A program made the translations under genes and the position numbers. 64,000 bases of DNA from Romboutsia lituseburensis (lineage in GTDB: Bacteria; Bacillota; Clostridia; Peptostreptococcales; Peptostreptococcaceae), in assembly GCF_024723825.1 (NCBI RefSeq), contig NZ_JANQBQ010000001.1, positions 3,100,001 to 3,164,000 of the forward strand, written 5' to 3'. The notes beneath the pieces are model-generated. The model worked only from the letters and a program-made list of their open reading frames with translations, was not told the origin of the DNA and made no database searches. Below are positions 34,313 through 42,937 of this stretch, one piece after another (the stretch's first letter is position 1; each line of letters begins with the position of its first letter).

Positions 34313-34341
34313 TTGATAGATAATATCATATCGTGTATAAT
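34313..34341 (+). promoter_or_regulatory. Promoter of the radical SAM/rng cluster
   Basis: TTGATA (34313-34318), 17-bp spacer, TATAAT (34336-34341). The predicted start site, about 34348, excludes the upstream ATG at 34333 as a start codon. Confidence 0.75.
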
Positions 34342-34389
34342 AGTAGTTATGCTTATAAAACAATAAACTTATTGGAGGTTTTAAGATAC

Positions 34390-36234
34390 ATGAATAAGGT
34401 AGACTTAAAAAGAATTTTAAAGAAGGTTGAAAAGCCTGCTAGGTATCTTGGAAACGAGATAAACTCAGTACATAAAGATACGTCAAATAAAGATTTAATA
34501 AGATATGCTCATTGTTTCCCAGACTTATATGAAGTTGGTATGAGTCATTTAGGAAGTCATATATTATATGATGTAATAAATAAGGATGAAGATGTATTTT
34601 GTGAAAGAGTATATTCTCCGGCAGTAGATATGGAGAATATGATGAGAGAAAGAAATATACCAATGTTTGCTTTAGAGTCAAGACAAGCTATAACTAATTT
34701 TGACTTTGTTACATTTACATTACAGTATGAGCTTTCATATACAAATTTACTTAATATATTAGATTTAGCTAATATACCATTATTAAGAGAAGAAAGAAAA
34801 TCAGAAGATCCTTTTATATTAGTTGGAGGTCCTTGTGCATATAATGTAGAGCCTTTAGCTGATTTTGTAGATATAGCAATATTAGGTGAAGGTGAAGAAG
34901 TAAACTTAGAAGTAGTACAAGCATATAAAGAGTGGAAGAAAAATAAAACTACTAGAGAAGACTTTTTATTAAAAATAGCTTCAATAGAGGGTGTTTATAT
35001 ACCTAGTTTCTATGATGTAGAATACAACGAAGATGGGACTATAAAATCTGTAGTACCTAACAGAGACGGTGTACCTGCAAATCCACATAAAAGAATAATA
35101 AAAAATATGGAAGAAGTTCAATATCCTGAAAAATTAATAGTACCATTTATAGATACAGTGCATAATAGAATAGTTCTTGAGTTATTTAGAGGATGTACAA
35201 GAGGATGTAGATTCTGTCAAGCTGGTATGATTTATAGACCAATAAGAGAAAAAAGTGTAGATAGATTAAAAGAAATATTAGAAAATCTAGTTAAAAACAC
35301 TGGATATGATGAAATATCATTATCTTCATTAAGTACAAGTGACTATAGTCAATTAGAGGAACTTACAGACTATTTAGTAAATGAATATACGCCAAGAAAT
35401 ATCGGTATATCTTTACCATCTTTAAGACTTGATAATTTCTCAATGGAAATCGCAGAAAAAATACAACAAGTAAGAAAATCAGGTCTTACATTTGCACCAG
35501 AAGCGGGAACTCAAAGATTAAGAGATGTTATAAACAAAGGTGTAAGTGAAACTGATTTATCAAATGCTACAAGAAAAGCATTTGAAATGGGATGGAATAG
35601 TGTTAAATTATACTTTATGATAGGTCTTCCTACAGAAACTTATGATGACTTAGATGGTATAGCTAAGCTTGCATATGATGTTATAGATACTTATAGAGAC
35701 GTTAATGGAGGAAAGTTAAGAAGAGCTTTTGGTGTAACAGTTAGTACATCTACATTTGTTCCTAAACCATTTACACCTTTCCAATGGCATGGTCAAGATA
35801 CTACAGAAGAAGTGGTCGAAAAACAAAGACACTTAGTTAAAAAGTTAAAAAATAAAGATATAAAATATAACTACCATGATTCTAAAACAAGTTTAATGGA
35901 AGCTGTAATAGCTAGAGGAGACAGAAGACTAGGTAAAGTTATATATGATGCATTTAAACTAGGTGCTAAATTTGATGGATGGTCAGAGTACTTCAATTTA
36001 GATATATGGAAAGAAGCTATGGCTAAAAACGGATTAGAAATAGAATTCTATGCAAATAGAGAAAGAGATTACGAAGAAGTATTCCCATGGGATCATATAG
36101 ATGTAGGGGTTACTAAGAAATTCTTAATAAGAGAAAATGAAAAAGCTACAAAAGAAACAGTTACTCCTGATTGTAGACATAAGTGTAATGCATGTGGTAT
36201 TAATGCACACAACATTGGAAGGGGGATGTGTTAA
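34390..36234 (+). CDS. B12-binding-type radical SAM protein (TIGR03960-like)
   Basis: A 614-residue protein. N-terminal cobalamin-binding-like domain (about 20-220: FPDLYEVGMSHLGSHILYDVIN, ILVGGPCAYNVEPLADFVDIAILGEGEE), radical SAM core with LELFRGCTRGCRFCQAGMIYRP (CxxxCxxC) and a C-terminal Cys set CRHKCNACG that may bind another metal. It is paired with the DUF2344 gene immediately downstream, which is the standard arrangement in clostridia. The substrate is unknown. ATG 34390 follows GGAGG; the ATG at 34333 lies upstream of the predicted transcription start. Confidence 0.93.
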   Translation: MNKVDLKRILKKVEKPARYLGNEINSVHKDTSNKDLIRYAHCFPDLYEVGMSHLGSHILYDVINKDEDVFCERVYSPAVDMENMMRERNIPMFALESRQAITNFDFVTFTLQYELSYTNLLNILDLANIPLLREERKSEDPFILVGGPCAYNVEPLADFVDIAILGEGEEVNLEVVQAYKEWKKNKTTREDFLLKIASIEGVYIPSFYDVEYNEDGTIKSVVPNRDGVPANPHKRIIKNMEEVQYPEKLIVPFIDTVHNRIVLELFRGCTRGCRFCQAGMIYRPIREKSVDRLKEILENLVKNTGYDEISLSSLSTSDYSQLEELTDYLVNEYTPRNIGISLPSLRLDNFSMEIAEKIQQVRKSGLTFAPEAGTQRLRDVINKGVSETDLSNATRKAFEMGWNSVKLYFMIGLPTETYDDLDGIAKLAYDVIDTYRDVNGGKLRRAFGVTVSTSTFVPKPFTPFQWHGQDTTEEVVEKQRHLVKKLKNKDIKYNYHDSKTSLMEAVIARGDRRLGKVIYDAFKLGAKFDGWSEYFNLDIWKEAMAKNGLEIEFYANRERDYEEVFPWDHIDVGVTKKFLIRENEKATKETVTPDCRHKCNACGINAHNIGRGMC

Positions 36235-36236
36235 TT

Positions 36237-36935
36237 ATGAGTAAAATAATAAGAACTAAATTCAACAAAGAGGGAGATATGATATATATATCACACCTAG
36301 ATTTACAACAACTTTTACAAAGAGCTTTTAGAAGAGCTGAAATAGAGTTAGTTCATTCTCAAGGATACAATCCTCACCCTAAGATAAGTTATGGAAATGC
36401 ACTAGCTTTAGGAACAGAGAGTCAAGGAGAATATGTAGACGTTGAGATAGAAGAGGATTTAAGTGTTGAAGAATATTTAAAGAGAATGAATGAACAATTA
36501 CCAAAAGGAATTGAATTCATTACTGCTATGGAAATAACTAAGCAAACACCTTCTTTAGCATCTACTATAGAATTTGGAGAATATATATACACTCTAGAAT
36601 TAGAGAAGCCTTTAACTAAGGAATTCATAAAATCTAAAATTTTAGATTTTATGAGTCAAGATGAAATAATTATAACTAAGAAGAATAAAAAAGGTAAACT
36701 AGTAGAATCTGATATAAGACCTATGATAAGACAATTTGATATATTAGATTTAACAGAGGATACTTTAACTATAGAAGCTATGATAGCAACTGGATCAAAA
36801 GCCAATTTAAACAATTCTGTATTTATACCTAAAATATTAGAAATGTTAGATATAGAGATGGATCCATTAGATGTGGACATACTAAGAAGAGACTTATACG
36901 TAATAGATGGAGAAGAATTAGTATCTCCTATGTAA
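36237..36935 (+). CDS. DUF2344/TIGR03936 radical-SAM partner protein
   Basis: A 232-residue protein beginning SKIIRTKFNKEGDMIYISHLDLQQLLQRAFRRAEIELVHSQGYNPHPKISYG, characteristic of the TIGR03936 family, always found with or fused to the B12-type radical SAM protein. Alpha/beta, cytosolic. ATG 36237 is preferred over GTG 36228, which is only 2 nt after SD AAGGGGG. The gene starts 2 nt after its partner's stop, so they are coupled. Function unknown; it may present an RNA or ribosomal substrate, an inference from its constant association with rng and rplU. Confidence 0.92.
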   Translation: MSKIIRTKFNKEGDMIYISHLDLQQLLQRAFRRAEIELVHSQGYNPHPKISYGNALALGTESQGEYVDVEIEEDLSVEEYLKRMNEQLPKGIEFITAMEITKQTPSLASTIEFGEYIYTLELEKPLTKEFIKSKILDFMSQDEIIITKKNKKGKLVESDIRPMIRQFDILDLTEDTLTIEAMIATGSKANLNNSVFIPKILEMLDIEMDPLDVDILRRDLYVIDGEELVSPM

Positions 36936-36936
36936 T

Positions 36937-36964
36937 AAAAAGGTGGGTAAAACCACCTTTTTTT
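36937..36964 (+). terminator. Terminator after DUF2344 gene
   Basis: AAAAAGGTGG-GTAAAA-CCACCTTTTTTT. Confidence 0.9.
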
Positions 36965-37004
36965 ATATATAATAAAGTTATGAAACATAAAAAATAACAT
37001 TTTT

Positions 37005-37050
37005 GAGCAGCGGACTAAGTCGTTGACGCTATGAGTGAATCAGATTTTTT
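37005..37050 (+). promoter_or_regulatory. Structured leader upstream of rng
   Basis: A GC-richer island in AT-rich DNA. 37008-37015 folds with 37019-37025 (CAGCG-bulge-AC / GTCGTTG, loop TAA), with an alternative outer AGC/GCT pairing (37006-37008 with 37028-37030), then TGAGTGAATCAG and T6 (37045-37050). No ORF. RNase E in E. coli is autoregulated through its 5' UTR; a similar role here is inference only. Confidence 0.45.
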
Positions 37051-37087
37051 ATATAAAATTATTAAGTAAAAGTTACAAGGAGTTATT

Positions 37088-38491
37088 ATGAAAAAAATAG
37101 TAATAGAATCGCTTATTTCATCTCAAAAGACAGCAATATTAGAAGATGATAACCTTACAGAAGTTTTTATAGAAGATAATAAAAAAAGTAAAACTGTATC
37201 TAATATATATAGAGGAATTGTAAAAAAGGTATTACCAGGAATAGAGGCTTGTTTTATTGATGTAGGTCTTGAAAAATTAGCTTATCTTCAATTGAAAAAA
37301 GACAATAATATAAAAGCTGGACAAGAAATTTTGGTGCAAATAAATAAAGAAGAAATAGGTAGTAAAGGAGCTAAATTAAATTTAGAAATAAGCCTAGCTG
37401 GAAGATATTTAGTTTATATACCTTCAAATGATAGAATTACAATATCAAATAAAATAAGGGATGAAAAAGAAAGATTTAGATTAAAAAAAATAGCTAAAAG
37501 TATAAGTAAAGATAATTCTGGTCTTATAATAAGAACAGAATCAGTAGGGTGTAGCAAAGAAGACTTAGAAAATGATATAAATGAATTGCATATTAAATAT
37601 GAAAATATATTAAAAGAGTATAAGCTAGGAATGGGTCCTAAATTATTATACAAAGAATTGGATTTTTCTAGTAAGTATATAAAAGATAATATAAACGAAG
37701 ATATAGAATTGATAGTAGTTAATAATAAAGATAAATATGATGAATTAAAAGATATATTAAAAAGCATAAAAAAAGAGTATATAGAAAAGTTGAAACTAGA
37801 GGAAAATAAGGATATATTTAATTTATATAAAGTTGACTCACAAATAGAAAAAGCCTTAAATAAAAAAGTATGGCTAAAAAGTGGTGGATATTTGATAATA
37901 GAAAAAACAGAAGCTTTAACCGTAATAGATGTTAATACAGGAAAATTTACGGGAAATTTAAAGTTAGAAGACACTGTATACAAAACTAATATAGAAGCTG
38001 CAATAGAAATAGCTAGACAACTGAAGCTTAGAGATATAGGCGGTATAATAATAATAGATTTTATAGATATGCATAAAGATAAACATAAAAAAGAATTATT
38101 AAAGATATTAGATAATGAAATGTCAAAAGATAAACGAAAGTATGAAGTATTAGGTATAACTAGGTTAGGTCTTGTAGAAGTCGCAAGAAGAAGGGAAAAA
38201 GATTCACTAGCTAAATATTATTTAGAAGAATGTAATGAATGTAAAAACACTGGGTTTATAAAGTCTATAAATTCTGTGATTGATAATATAGAAAAAGAGA
38301 TTATTAGAATAAAAGAACATACAACTTATAAAAATATAACTATAAAAACAAGTACATATATATATAAAGAAATTAAGAAAAATTTTGAGTATATAATTGA
38401 AAAAATAAGCATAAAATATGATGTTTTAATAAAAATAGAAGAAGATGAAAAAATAAATTCTGAAAAAATAAATATAATTTATAATAGTTAG
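37088..38491 (+). CDS. rng: Ribonuclease E/G family endoribonuclease
   Basis: A 467-residue RNase G-length enzyme with an S1 domain (about 38-125: IYRGIVKKVLPGIEACFIDVGLEKLAYL...), an RNase H-like and DNase I-like catalytic core, metal-binding Asp residues in LTVIDVNTGKFTG and GGIIIIDFIDM, and the zinc-link CNECKNTG. It cleaves single-stranded AU-rich RNA and matures rRNA 5' ends. It lacks the C-terminal degradosome scaffold of RNase E. SD AAGGAG before ATG 37088. It precedes the L21 operon, as is typical for clostridia. Confidence 0.95.
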   Translation: MKKIVIESLISSQKTAILEDDNLTEVFIEDNKKSKTVSNIYRGIVKKVLPGIEACFIDVGLEKLAYLQLKKDNNIKAGQEILVQINKEEIGSKGAKLNLEISLAGRYLVYIPSNDRITISNKIRDEKERFRLKKIAKSISKDNSGLIIRTESVGCSKEDLENDINELHIKYENILKEYKLGMGPKLLYKELDFSSKYIKDNINEDIELIVVNNKDKYDELKDILKSIKKEYIEKLKLEENKDIFNLYKVDSQIEKALNKKVWLKSGGYLIIEKTEALTVIDVNTGKFTGNLKLEDTVYKTNIEAAIEIARQLKLRDIGGIIIIDFIDMHKDKHKKELLKILDNEMSKDKRKYEVLGITRLGLVEVARRREKDSLAKYYLEECNECKNTGFIKSINSVIDNIEKEIIRIKEHTTYKNITIKTSTYIYKEIKKNFEYIIEKISIKYDVLIKIEEDEKINSEKINIIYNS

Positions 38492-38520
38492 TTGACAAAT
38501 GACAAATAAAGTAGTAATAT
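38492..38520 (+). promoter_or_regulatory. Promoter of rplU-prp-rpmA
   Basis: TTGACA (38492-38497), 17-bp spacer, TAATAT (38515-38520), directly after the rng stop codon. Confidence 0.8.
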
Positions 38521-38526
38521 TAATAA

Positions 38527-38600
38527 CTGTAATGCCGCACAGAAAAGGTTAGAAACTTCTTTAGGGAGGTACCTATATGGCGAGTTTGAGACCGAGGAGG
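38527..38600 (+). promoter_or_regulatory. L21 ribosomal-protein leader RNA
   Basis: A structured leader directly before rplU: GTAATGCCGCACAGAAAAGG, then AGAAACTTCTTTAGGGAGG, then TATGGCGAGTTTGAGACCGAGGAGG. Position and sequence match the Firmicute L21 leader class (Rfam L21_leader), a candidate autoregulatory site for the operon. Assigned from memory of the motif. Confidence 0.75.
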
Positions 38601-38608
38601 TGTATTTA

Positions 38609-38920
38609 ATGTACGCTATAGTTAAAACAGGTGGAAAGCAATATAAAGTTGCTGAAGGTGATGTATTATTCGTTGAAAAGTTAGAAGCTAACGCAGGTGA
38701 TGTTGTTACTTTAAACGAAGTATTAGCTTGCACTAAAGATGGTGAGTTAGTAGTTGGAGCTCCAGTTGTAGAAGGTGCTTCTGTTCAAGCGAAAGTTGTT
38801 GAACAAGGTAAAGCTAAGAAAGTTGTAGTTTTCAAGTATAAAGCTAAGAAAGACTACAGAAGAAAGCAAGGACATCGTCAACCATACACTAAGATAGTTA
38901 TCGAAAAGATAAACGCTTAA
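38609..38920 (+). CDS. rplU: 50S ribosomal protein L21
   Basis: 103 residues; [25 protein letters not shown] at the start and [22 protein letters not shown] at the end are family signatures. It binds 23S rRNA together with L20. ATG 38609 chosen: SD GAGGAGG (38594-38600) is 8 nt upstream, whereas the GTG at 38600 overlaps that SD. First gene of the rplU-prp-rpmA operon behind the L21 leader. Confidence 0.98.
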   Translation: MYAIVKTGGKQYKVAEGDVLFVEKLEANAGDVVTLNEVLACTKDGELVVGAPVVEGASVQAKVVEQGKAKKVVVFKYKAKKDYRRKQGHRQPYTKIVIEKINA

Positions 38921-38934
38921 TTAATGGTTAAGTA

Positions 38935-39252
38935 ATGATAAAAGTTAAATATTATTACAATGATGACTTTTCAATAAAAGGATTTTGTCTAAAAGGACAT
39001 GCTGATTATGCTGAGATAGGCTATGATATAGTATGCTCTGCAGTTACATCAAATGCAATTGCAGTTATAAATTCTTTAGACAAATTACAGAAAGTTGAAT
39101 TTGATAAAGTAATAGGACAAGAAGGTCATATAGAATGCATCGTTAAAGATGAATTTTTAAATGACGCTAAACTTTTATTAGATCATTTTCAATTGGCTAT
39201 TGAAGGAATTAAACGGGAATATCCCAAAAATATAAAAATCTTAAAAAAGTAG
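38935..39252 (+). CDS. prp: Ribosomal-processing cysteine protease Prp
   Basis: 105 residues, YsxB/Prp family. Catalytic His in LKGHADYAEIG and Cys in DIVCSAVTSN are present. In Firmicutes Prp removes the short N-terminal extension of L27, an essential step, and is always encoded between rplU and rpmA as here. The SD is weak (GGTTAAG), suggesting coupling to or lower expression than the flanking ribosomal genes, suitable for an enzyme. Confidence 0.95.
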   Translation: MIKVKYYYNDDFSIKGFCLKGHADYAEIGYDIVCSAVTSNAIAVINSLDKLQKVEFDKVIGQEGHIECIVKDEFLNDAKLLLDHFQLAIEGIKREYPKNIKILKK

Positions 39253-39265
39253 GGGGTGACTCCAT

Positions 39266-39556
39266 ATGTTAAACATGAACTTACAGTTACTTGCATCTAA
39301 GAAAGGGGTAGGATCTTCTAAAAACGGTAGAGATTCTATAGCTAAGAGATTAGGTGTTAAGAGATTTGACGGACAAGTTGTAACTGCTGGTAGTATAATA
39401 GTAAGACAAAGAGGTACTAAAATACATCCAGGAACTAACGTAGGTAGAGGTGGCGATGACACTTTATTTGCATTAGTTGACGGTGCTGTTAAATTCGAAA
39501 GAAAAGATAAGAAGAGAAAGAAAGTAAGTGTATACCCAGTATCTATAGCTGAGTAA
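39266..39556 (+). CDS. rpmA: 50S ribosomal protein L27
   Basis: 96 residues; its N-terminus reaches the peptidyl-transferase centre. The protein starts [24 protein letters not shown]: a Prp-removable extension before ASKKG, but with LL where the Firmicute cleavage consensus has FF (LQFFA). [21 protein letters not shown] is the conserved core. SD AGGGGGTGA before ATG 39266. Terminator follows. Confidence 0.98.
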   Translation: MLNMNLQLLASKKGVGSSKNGRDSIAKRLGVKRFDGQVVTAGSIIVRQRGTKIHPGTNVGRGGDDTLFALVDGAVKFERKDKKRKKVSVYPVSIAE

Positions 39557-39562
39557 TATACC

Positions 39563-39591
39563 AAAAAAGGAGTGTTAATACACTCCTTTTT
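39563..39591 (+). terminator. Terminator of the L21 operon
   Basis: AAAAAAGGAGTG-TTAATA-CACTCCTTTTT. A second weaker hairpin (39601-39626, 10 bp with two G-U) follows and precedes obgE. Confidence 0.9.
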
Positions 39592-39673
39592 CTTGTAAAT
39601 AGATATTTATAGAATGATAAGTGTCTATTTTGTAAAAAATAATTAAAAAGTCTTAATCAAGTAGGTGATTAAT

Positions 39674-40951
39674 TTGTTTATAGATAAAGCTAGAATATTT
39701 GTTAAAGCTGGAAACGGTGGAAATGGTGCGGTAGGTTTTAGAAAAGAAAAATATGTTCCAGCTGGTGGTCCAGACGGTGGAGACGGTGGAAATGGTGCAA
39801 GTATAATATTTGAAGTTGACTTAGGTCTTAGAACTTTAATGGACTTCAAGTATCAAAGAAAATATGCAGCAGAGCCAGGTGGAGATGGTACAAAAGGAAG
39901 AAGAGCAGGTAAAAATGGAGAAGATTTATTACTTAAAGTACCTGCTGGAACAATAATAAGAGATGAAGCAACAGGTTTAGTACTTGCAGATTTAAAGCAA
40001 GAAGGAGATAGAGCTGTTATTGCTAGAGGTGGTAGAGGTGGAAAAGGAAACCAACATTTTGCCAATGCTGTAAGACAAGCTCCTGCTTTTGCAAAATCAG
40101 GAACTGATGGACAAGAAAGATGGATAACTTTAGAGCTTAAGATGATAGCAGATGTAGGTCTGTTAGGATTCCCTAATGTTGGTAAATCAACTTTCTTATC
40201 TGTTGTTACTAAAGCTAAACCAAAGATAGCTAACTATCATTTTACAACGTTAACTCCTAATTTAGGTGTTGTACAAACAAAGTTTGGAGAAAGCTTCGTA
40301 TTAGCTGATATACCTGGATTAATAGAAGGGGCAGCAGAAGGAATTGGTCTTGGCCATGACTTCTTAAGACACGTTGAAAGAACTAAAGTTTTAATACATA
40401 TAGTTGATATATCTGGACTAGAAGGTAGAGATGCTTTAGAAGATTTTGATAAAATAAATGATGAACTTAAGATGTATAATGAAAAATTATCAACTAGACC
40501 ACAAGTAGTAGTAGCTAATAAAATTGATATATTAGAAGATGAAAGTGTATTTGAAGATTTTAAAAATGAATTAGAATCTAGAGGATATAAAGTATTTAAA
40601 ATGTCTGCAGCTACTCGTCAAGGAATAGATGATGTAATTGCTTATGTAACTCAGTTATTACAAGAAGCAGAAGAAATCGAGCTAGTTTCAGAAGAAGAAA
40701 TGTATAGACCTGAATTAGATATACAAGAAGAAGAAGGTTTAAGTGTAGAAATAGAAGATGGAGTATATGTTGTTACTGGTAAGGCACTTAGAAGAATTAT
40801 GTACTCTGTTAATTTTGACGATATGGAATCTCTTCAATTCTTCCAAAACTCTATGGAAAATCAAGGTGTATTTGATAAGTTAAGAGAAATGGGAATAGAA
40901 GATGGAGATACAGTTAGAATTTACGAATTAGAATTTGAATTCTACAATTAA
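39674..40951 (+). CDS. obgE: Ribosome-associated GTPase ObgE
   Basis: 425 residues: N-terminal Gly-rich Obg fold (about 1-158, AGNGGNGAVGFRKEK, GGDGGNGASI), G domain (GFPNVGKSTFLS, DIPGLIEGA, NKIDI, SAATRQG) and C-terminal OCT domain (about 345-425). An essential GTPase for 50S maturation and stress/sporulation control. TTG 39674 preferred: the SD AGGTG (39663-39667) overlaps the GTG at 39665. Confidence 0.97.
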   Translation: MFIDKARIFVKAGNGGNGAVGFRKEKYVPAGGPDGGDGGNGASIIFEVDLGLRTLMDFKYQRKYAAEPGGDGTKGRRAGKNGEDLLLKVPAGTIIRDEATGLVLADLKQEGDRAVIARGGRGGKGNQHFANAVRQAPAFAKSGTDGQERWITLELKMIADVGLLGFPNVGKSTFLSVVTKAKPKIANYHFTTLTPNLGVVQTKFGESFVLADIPGLIEGAAEGIGLGHDFLRHVERTKVLIHIVDISGLEGRDALEDFDKINDELKMYNEKLSTRPQVVVANKIDILEDESVFEDFKNELESRGYKVFKMSAATRQGIDDVIAYVTQLLQEAEEIELVSEEEMYRPELDIQEEEGLSVEIEDGVYVVTGKALRRIMYSVNFDDMESLQFFQNSMENQGVFDKLREMGIEDGDTVRIYELEFEFYN

Positions 40952-40972
40952 AATTTAAAGAGGTGATAAAAT

Positions 40973-41341
40973 ATGTTAAAAGGTAAGCAAAGAGCACACT
41001 TAAGATCAATAGCAAATACTTTAAAGCCAGCTACTCAAATAGGAAAAGATGGTGTAACAGAAAGCTTTTTAGAGCAATTAGATGATATGTTAAGAGTTAG
41101 AGAAATAGTTAAAGTAACTATACTTGAAACTGCTGGATTAGATACTAAAGAGACTGCTAATGCAGTATGTGAAGCTTTAAGAGCGGAATTTGTACAAGCT
41201 ATAGGATCTAAATTTACATTATATAAAAAGAATATGGAAAATCCTCAAATAGTATTCCCTGGTCATGAGCAAGCTAAAGCAAAAGTTAAGGTTGAAAATA
41301 TGACTAAAAAAGGAAAAGCTACTAAAAAATCATATAGATAA
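40973..41341 (+). CDS. yhbY: Ribosome assembly RNA-binding protein YhbY (CRM domain)
   Basis: 122 residues, CRS1/YhbY fold over about 1-95: LKGKQRAHLRSIANTLKPATQIGKDGVTESFLEQL and the GxxxxLYKKN motif (GSKFTLYKKN). It associates with pre-50S particles. A Lys-rich tail (about 100-122) exceeds the usual 97-residue length and may add RNA affinity. 21 nt after obgE; SD AGAGGTG. Terminator follows. Confidence 0.95.
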   Translation: MLKGKQRAHLRSIANTLKPATQIGKDGVTESFLEQLDDMLRVREIVKVTILETAGLDTKETANAVCEALRAEFVQAIGSKFTLYKKNMENPQIVFPGHEQAKAKVKVENMTKKGKATKKSYR

Positions 41342-41345
41342 ATAG

Positions 41346-41376
41346 AAAGCACTTGTATATATACAAGTGCTTTTTT
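41346..41376 (+). terminator. Terminator after yhbY
   Basis: AAAGCACTTGTAT-complement palindrome with T6. Confidence 0.9.
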
Positions 41377-41545
41377 GATTTTAATTTAAAAAATTAAGTG
41401 AATTTGTATAAAAGTATAATAAAATATTTGAAAATATAGATTTTTATAAAAAAACATGTTAATATAATGACTAGAAATGGGTATATATAAAATGAAGAGG
41501 AAAACGAAAACATAATAGATGAAAGGCTAGTTTAGGAGGACAAAT

Positions 41546-42880
41546 ATGAGAGTTATAATAATTGGAGCTGTAGCAGCAGGAATGAGTGCAGCTGCTAAAT
41601 TAAAAAGAATGCAACCAGAGTATGAAGTTGTAGTATATGAAAAAGGGGATGTAGTTTCGTTTGGAGCATGCGGACTTCCATATTTTGTAGGTGGATTTTT
41701 TGATGATCCCAATAATATGATAGCAAGAAGCCCTGAAAAATTTAGAGAAACAGGAATAGATTTAAAGATATTTAATGAAGTAATAGATGTAGATGTTAAT
41801 AATAAAAAAGTTACAGTAAGAAATTTAGAGACAGGTACTGAATTTGAAGACTTTTACGATAAATTAATGGTGGCAACAGGAGCTAGTAGTATAATACCAC
41901 CAATAAAAAATGTTAAACTTGAAAATGTTTCAACTTTAAAAAGTATGGCAGATGGAATTAAAGTTAAAGAGCTTTTAAATAAAGAAGAAAATAAAAATGT
42001 AGTTATTATAGGAGCTGGATTTATAGGATTAGAGGCTGTAGAAGCTGCTAAGAAGTTAGGCAAAAATGTGACAGTATTCCAAGCTACAGATAGAATATTA
42101 GAGCAAGTTTTTGATAAGGAAATAACAGATGTTTTAGAAGAAGAAATTAAAAAGCATGGTGTTGATTTAAGATTAGAGGAACTTGTATCTGAATTAGTTG
42201 GAGAAACTAAAGTAGAAAAAGTTATAACAAATAAAGGAGAAGTTGATGCAGATGTAGTTATAATAGCTACAGGAGTTAGACCAGCAACAGCATTCTTAAA
42301 AGATACAGGTATCGATATGCTGCCAAATGGAGCTATCATAGTAGATGAATTTGGTAAAACTTCTGTAGAAGATATATATTCAGCAGGAGATTGTGCGACT
42401 ATTAAAAATATAGTAACTGGTCAAGATACATATGTACCACTTGCTACAGGAGCTAATAAATTAGGAAGAATAGTTGGAGAAAATTTAGCGGGGGCGAATA
42501 ATTCATTCCAAGGTTCATTAGGATCAAGTTGTTTAAAGGTTATGGATATGGAAGCTGGTTCAACAGGTATAACTGAAAATCAAGCTAAAAAATTAGGCTT
42601 AGATGTGAAAGTTAAGTTTATATCTGATTTTAACCAAACTAATTACTACCCGGGTAGAGATCAAATATACGTAAAACTAGTATACGATGCTAAAACTAAA
42701 GTTTTATTAGGTGGGCAAGTTGCAGGATTTAAAGATGCAGTTCAAAGAACAAATGTAATTGCAGCAGCTATATTTGGCAAGCTTACAACAAATCAACTGG
42801 GGATGTTAGATTTATGTTATGCACCACCATTTGCTAGAACTTGGGATGTATTAAATGTAGCTGGGAATGTATGTAAATAA
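41546..42880 (+). CDS. CoA-disulfide reductase / NAD(P)H oxidase-like flavoprotein
   Basis: A 444-residue FAD-dependent pyridine-nucleotide disulfide oxidoreductase. FAD motif MRVIIIGAVAAGMSAAAKLKR, single redox Cys in SFGACGLPYFVGG (about residue 43), NAD(P)H motif VVIIGAGFIGLEAVE (about 152-166), IATGVRPAT and a C-terminal dimerisation domain. This fits CoADR/NADH peroxidase/oxidase enzymes for thiol and peroxide homeostasis; substrates cannot be separated by sequence alone. SD GGAGG before ATG 41546; own terminator. Confidence 0.92.
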   Translation: MRVIIIGAVAAGMSAAAKLKRMQPEYEVVVYEKGDVVSFGACGLPYFVGGFFDDPNNMIARSPEKFRETGIDLKIFNEVIDVDVNNKKVTVRNLETGTEFEDFYDKLMVATGASSIIPPIKNVKLENVSTLKSMADGIKVKELLNKEENKNVVIIGAGFIGLEAVEAAKKLGKNVTVFQATDRILEQVFDKEITDVLEEEIKKHGVDLRLEELVSELVGETKVEKVITNKGEVDADVVIIATGVRPATAFLKDTGIDMLPNGAIIVDEFGKTSVEDIYSAGDCATIKNIVTGQDTYVPLATGANKLGRIVGENLAGANNSFQGSLGSSCLKVMDMEAGSTGITENQAKKLGLDVKVKFISDFNQTNYYPGRDQIYVKLVYDAKTKVLLGGQVAGFKDAVQRTNVIAAAIFGKLTTNQLGMLDLCYAPPFARTWDVLNVAGNVCK

Positions 42881-42902
42881 TTAAATTTATTTTGGATATA
42901 TT

Positions 42903-42930
42903 AGAGTGTAGGTTTTCTACACTCTTTTTT
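42903..42930 (+). terminator. Terminator after flavoprotein gene
   Basis: AGAGTGTAG-GTTTT-CTACACTCT then T5. Confidence 0.88.
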
Positions 42931-42937
42931 ATTAGAA

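Larger units (their letters stand above)
34007..34389. other. Divergent promoter region (flavodiiron / radical SAM)
   Basis: About 380 bp without an ORF. It contains the minus-strand fprA promoter with palindrome (34040-34081) and the plus-strand promoter (34313-34341). Between about 34090 and 34300 I see only AT-rich DNA and no supportable feature. Confidence 0.6.

Noticed and set aside
34333-34389. ATG 34333 as the start of the radical SAM gene
   Set aside because: It overlaps the -10 TATAAT (34336-34341), upstream of transcription; ATG 34390 has an SD and the family N-terminus.
37414-37983. 189-residue minus-strand ORF inside rng
   Set aside because: Antisense shadow; composition (Phe/Ser/Leu-rich) is what A-rich codons give on the reverse strand.
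41854-42339. 161-residue minus-strand ORF inside the flavoprotein gene
   Set aside because: Antisense shadow; low-complexity Ser/Thr-rich product and no SD.
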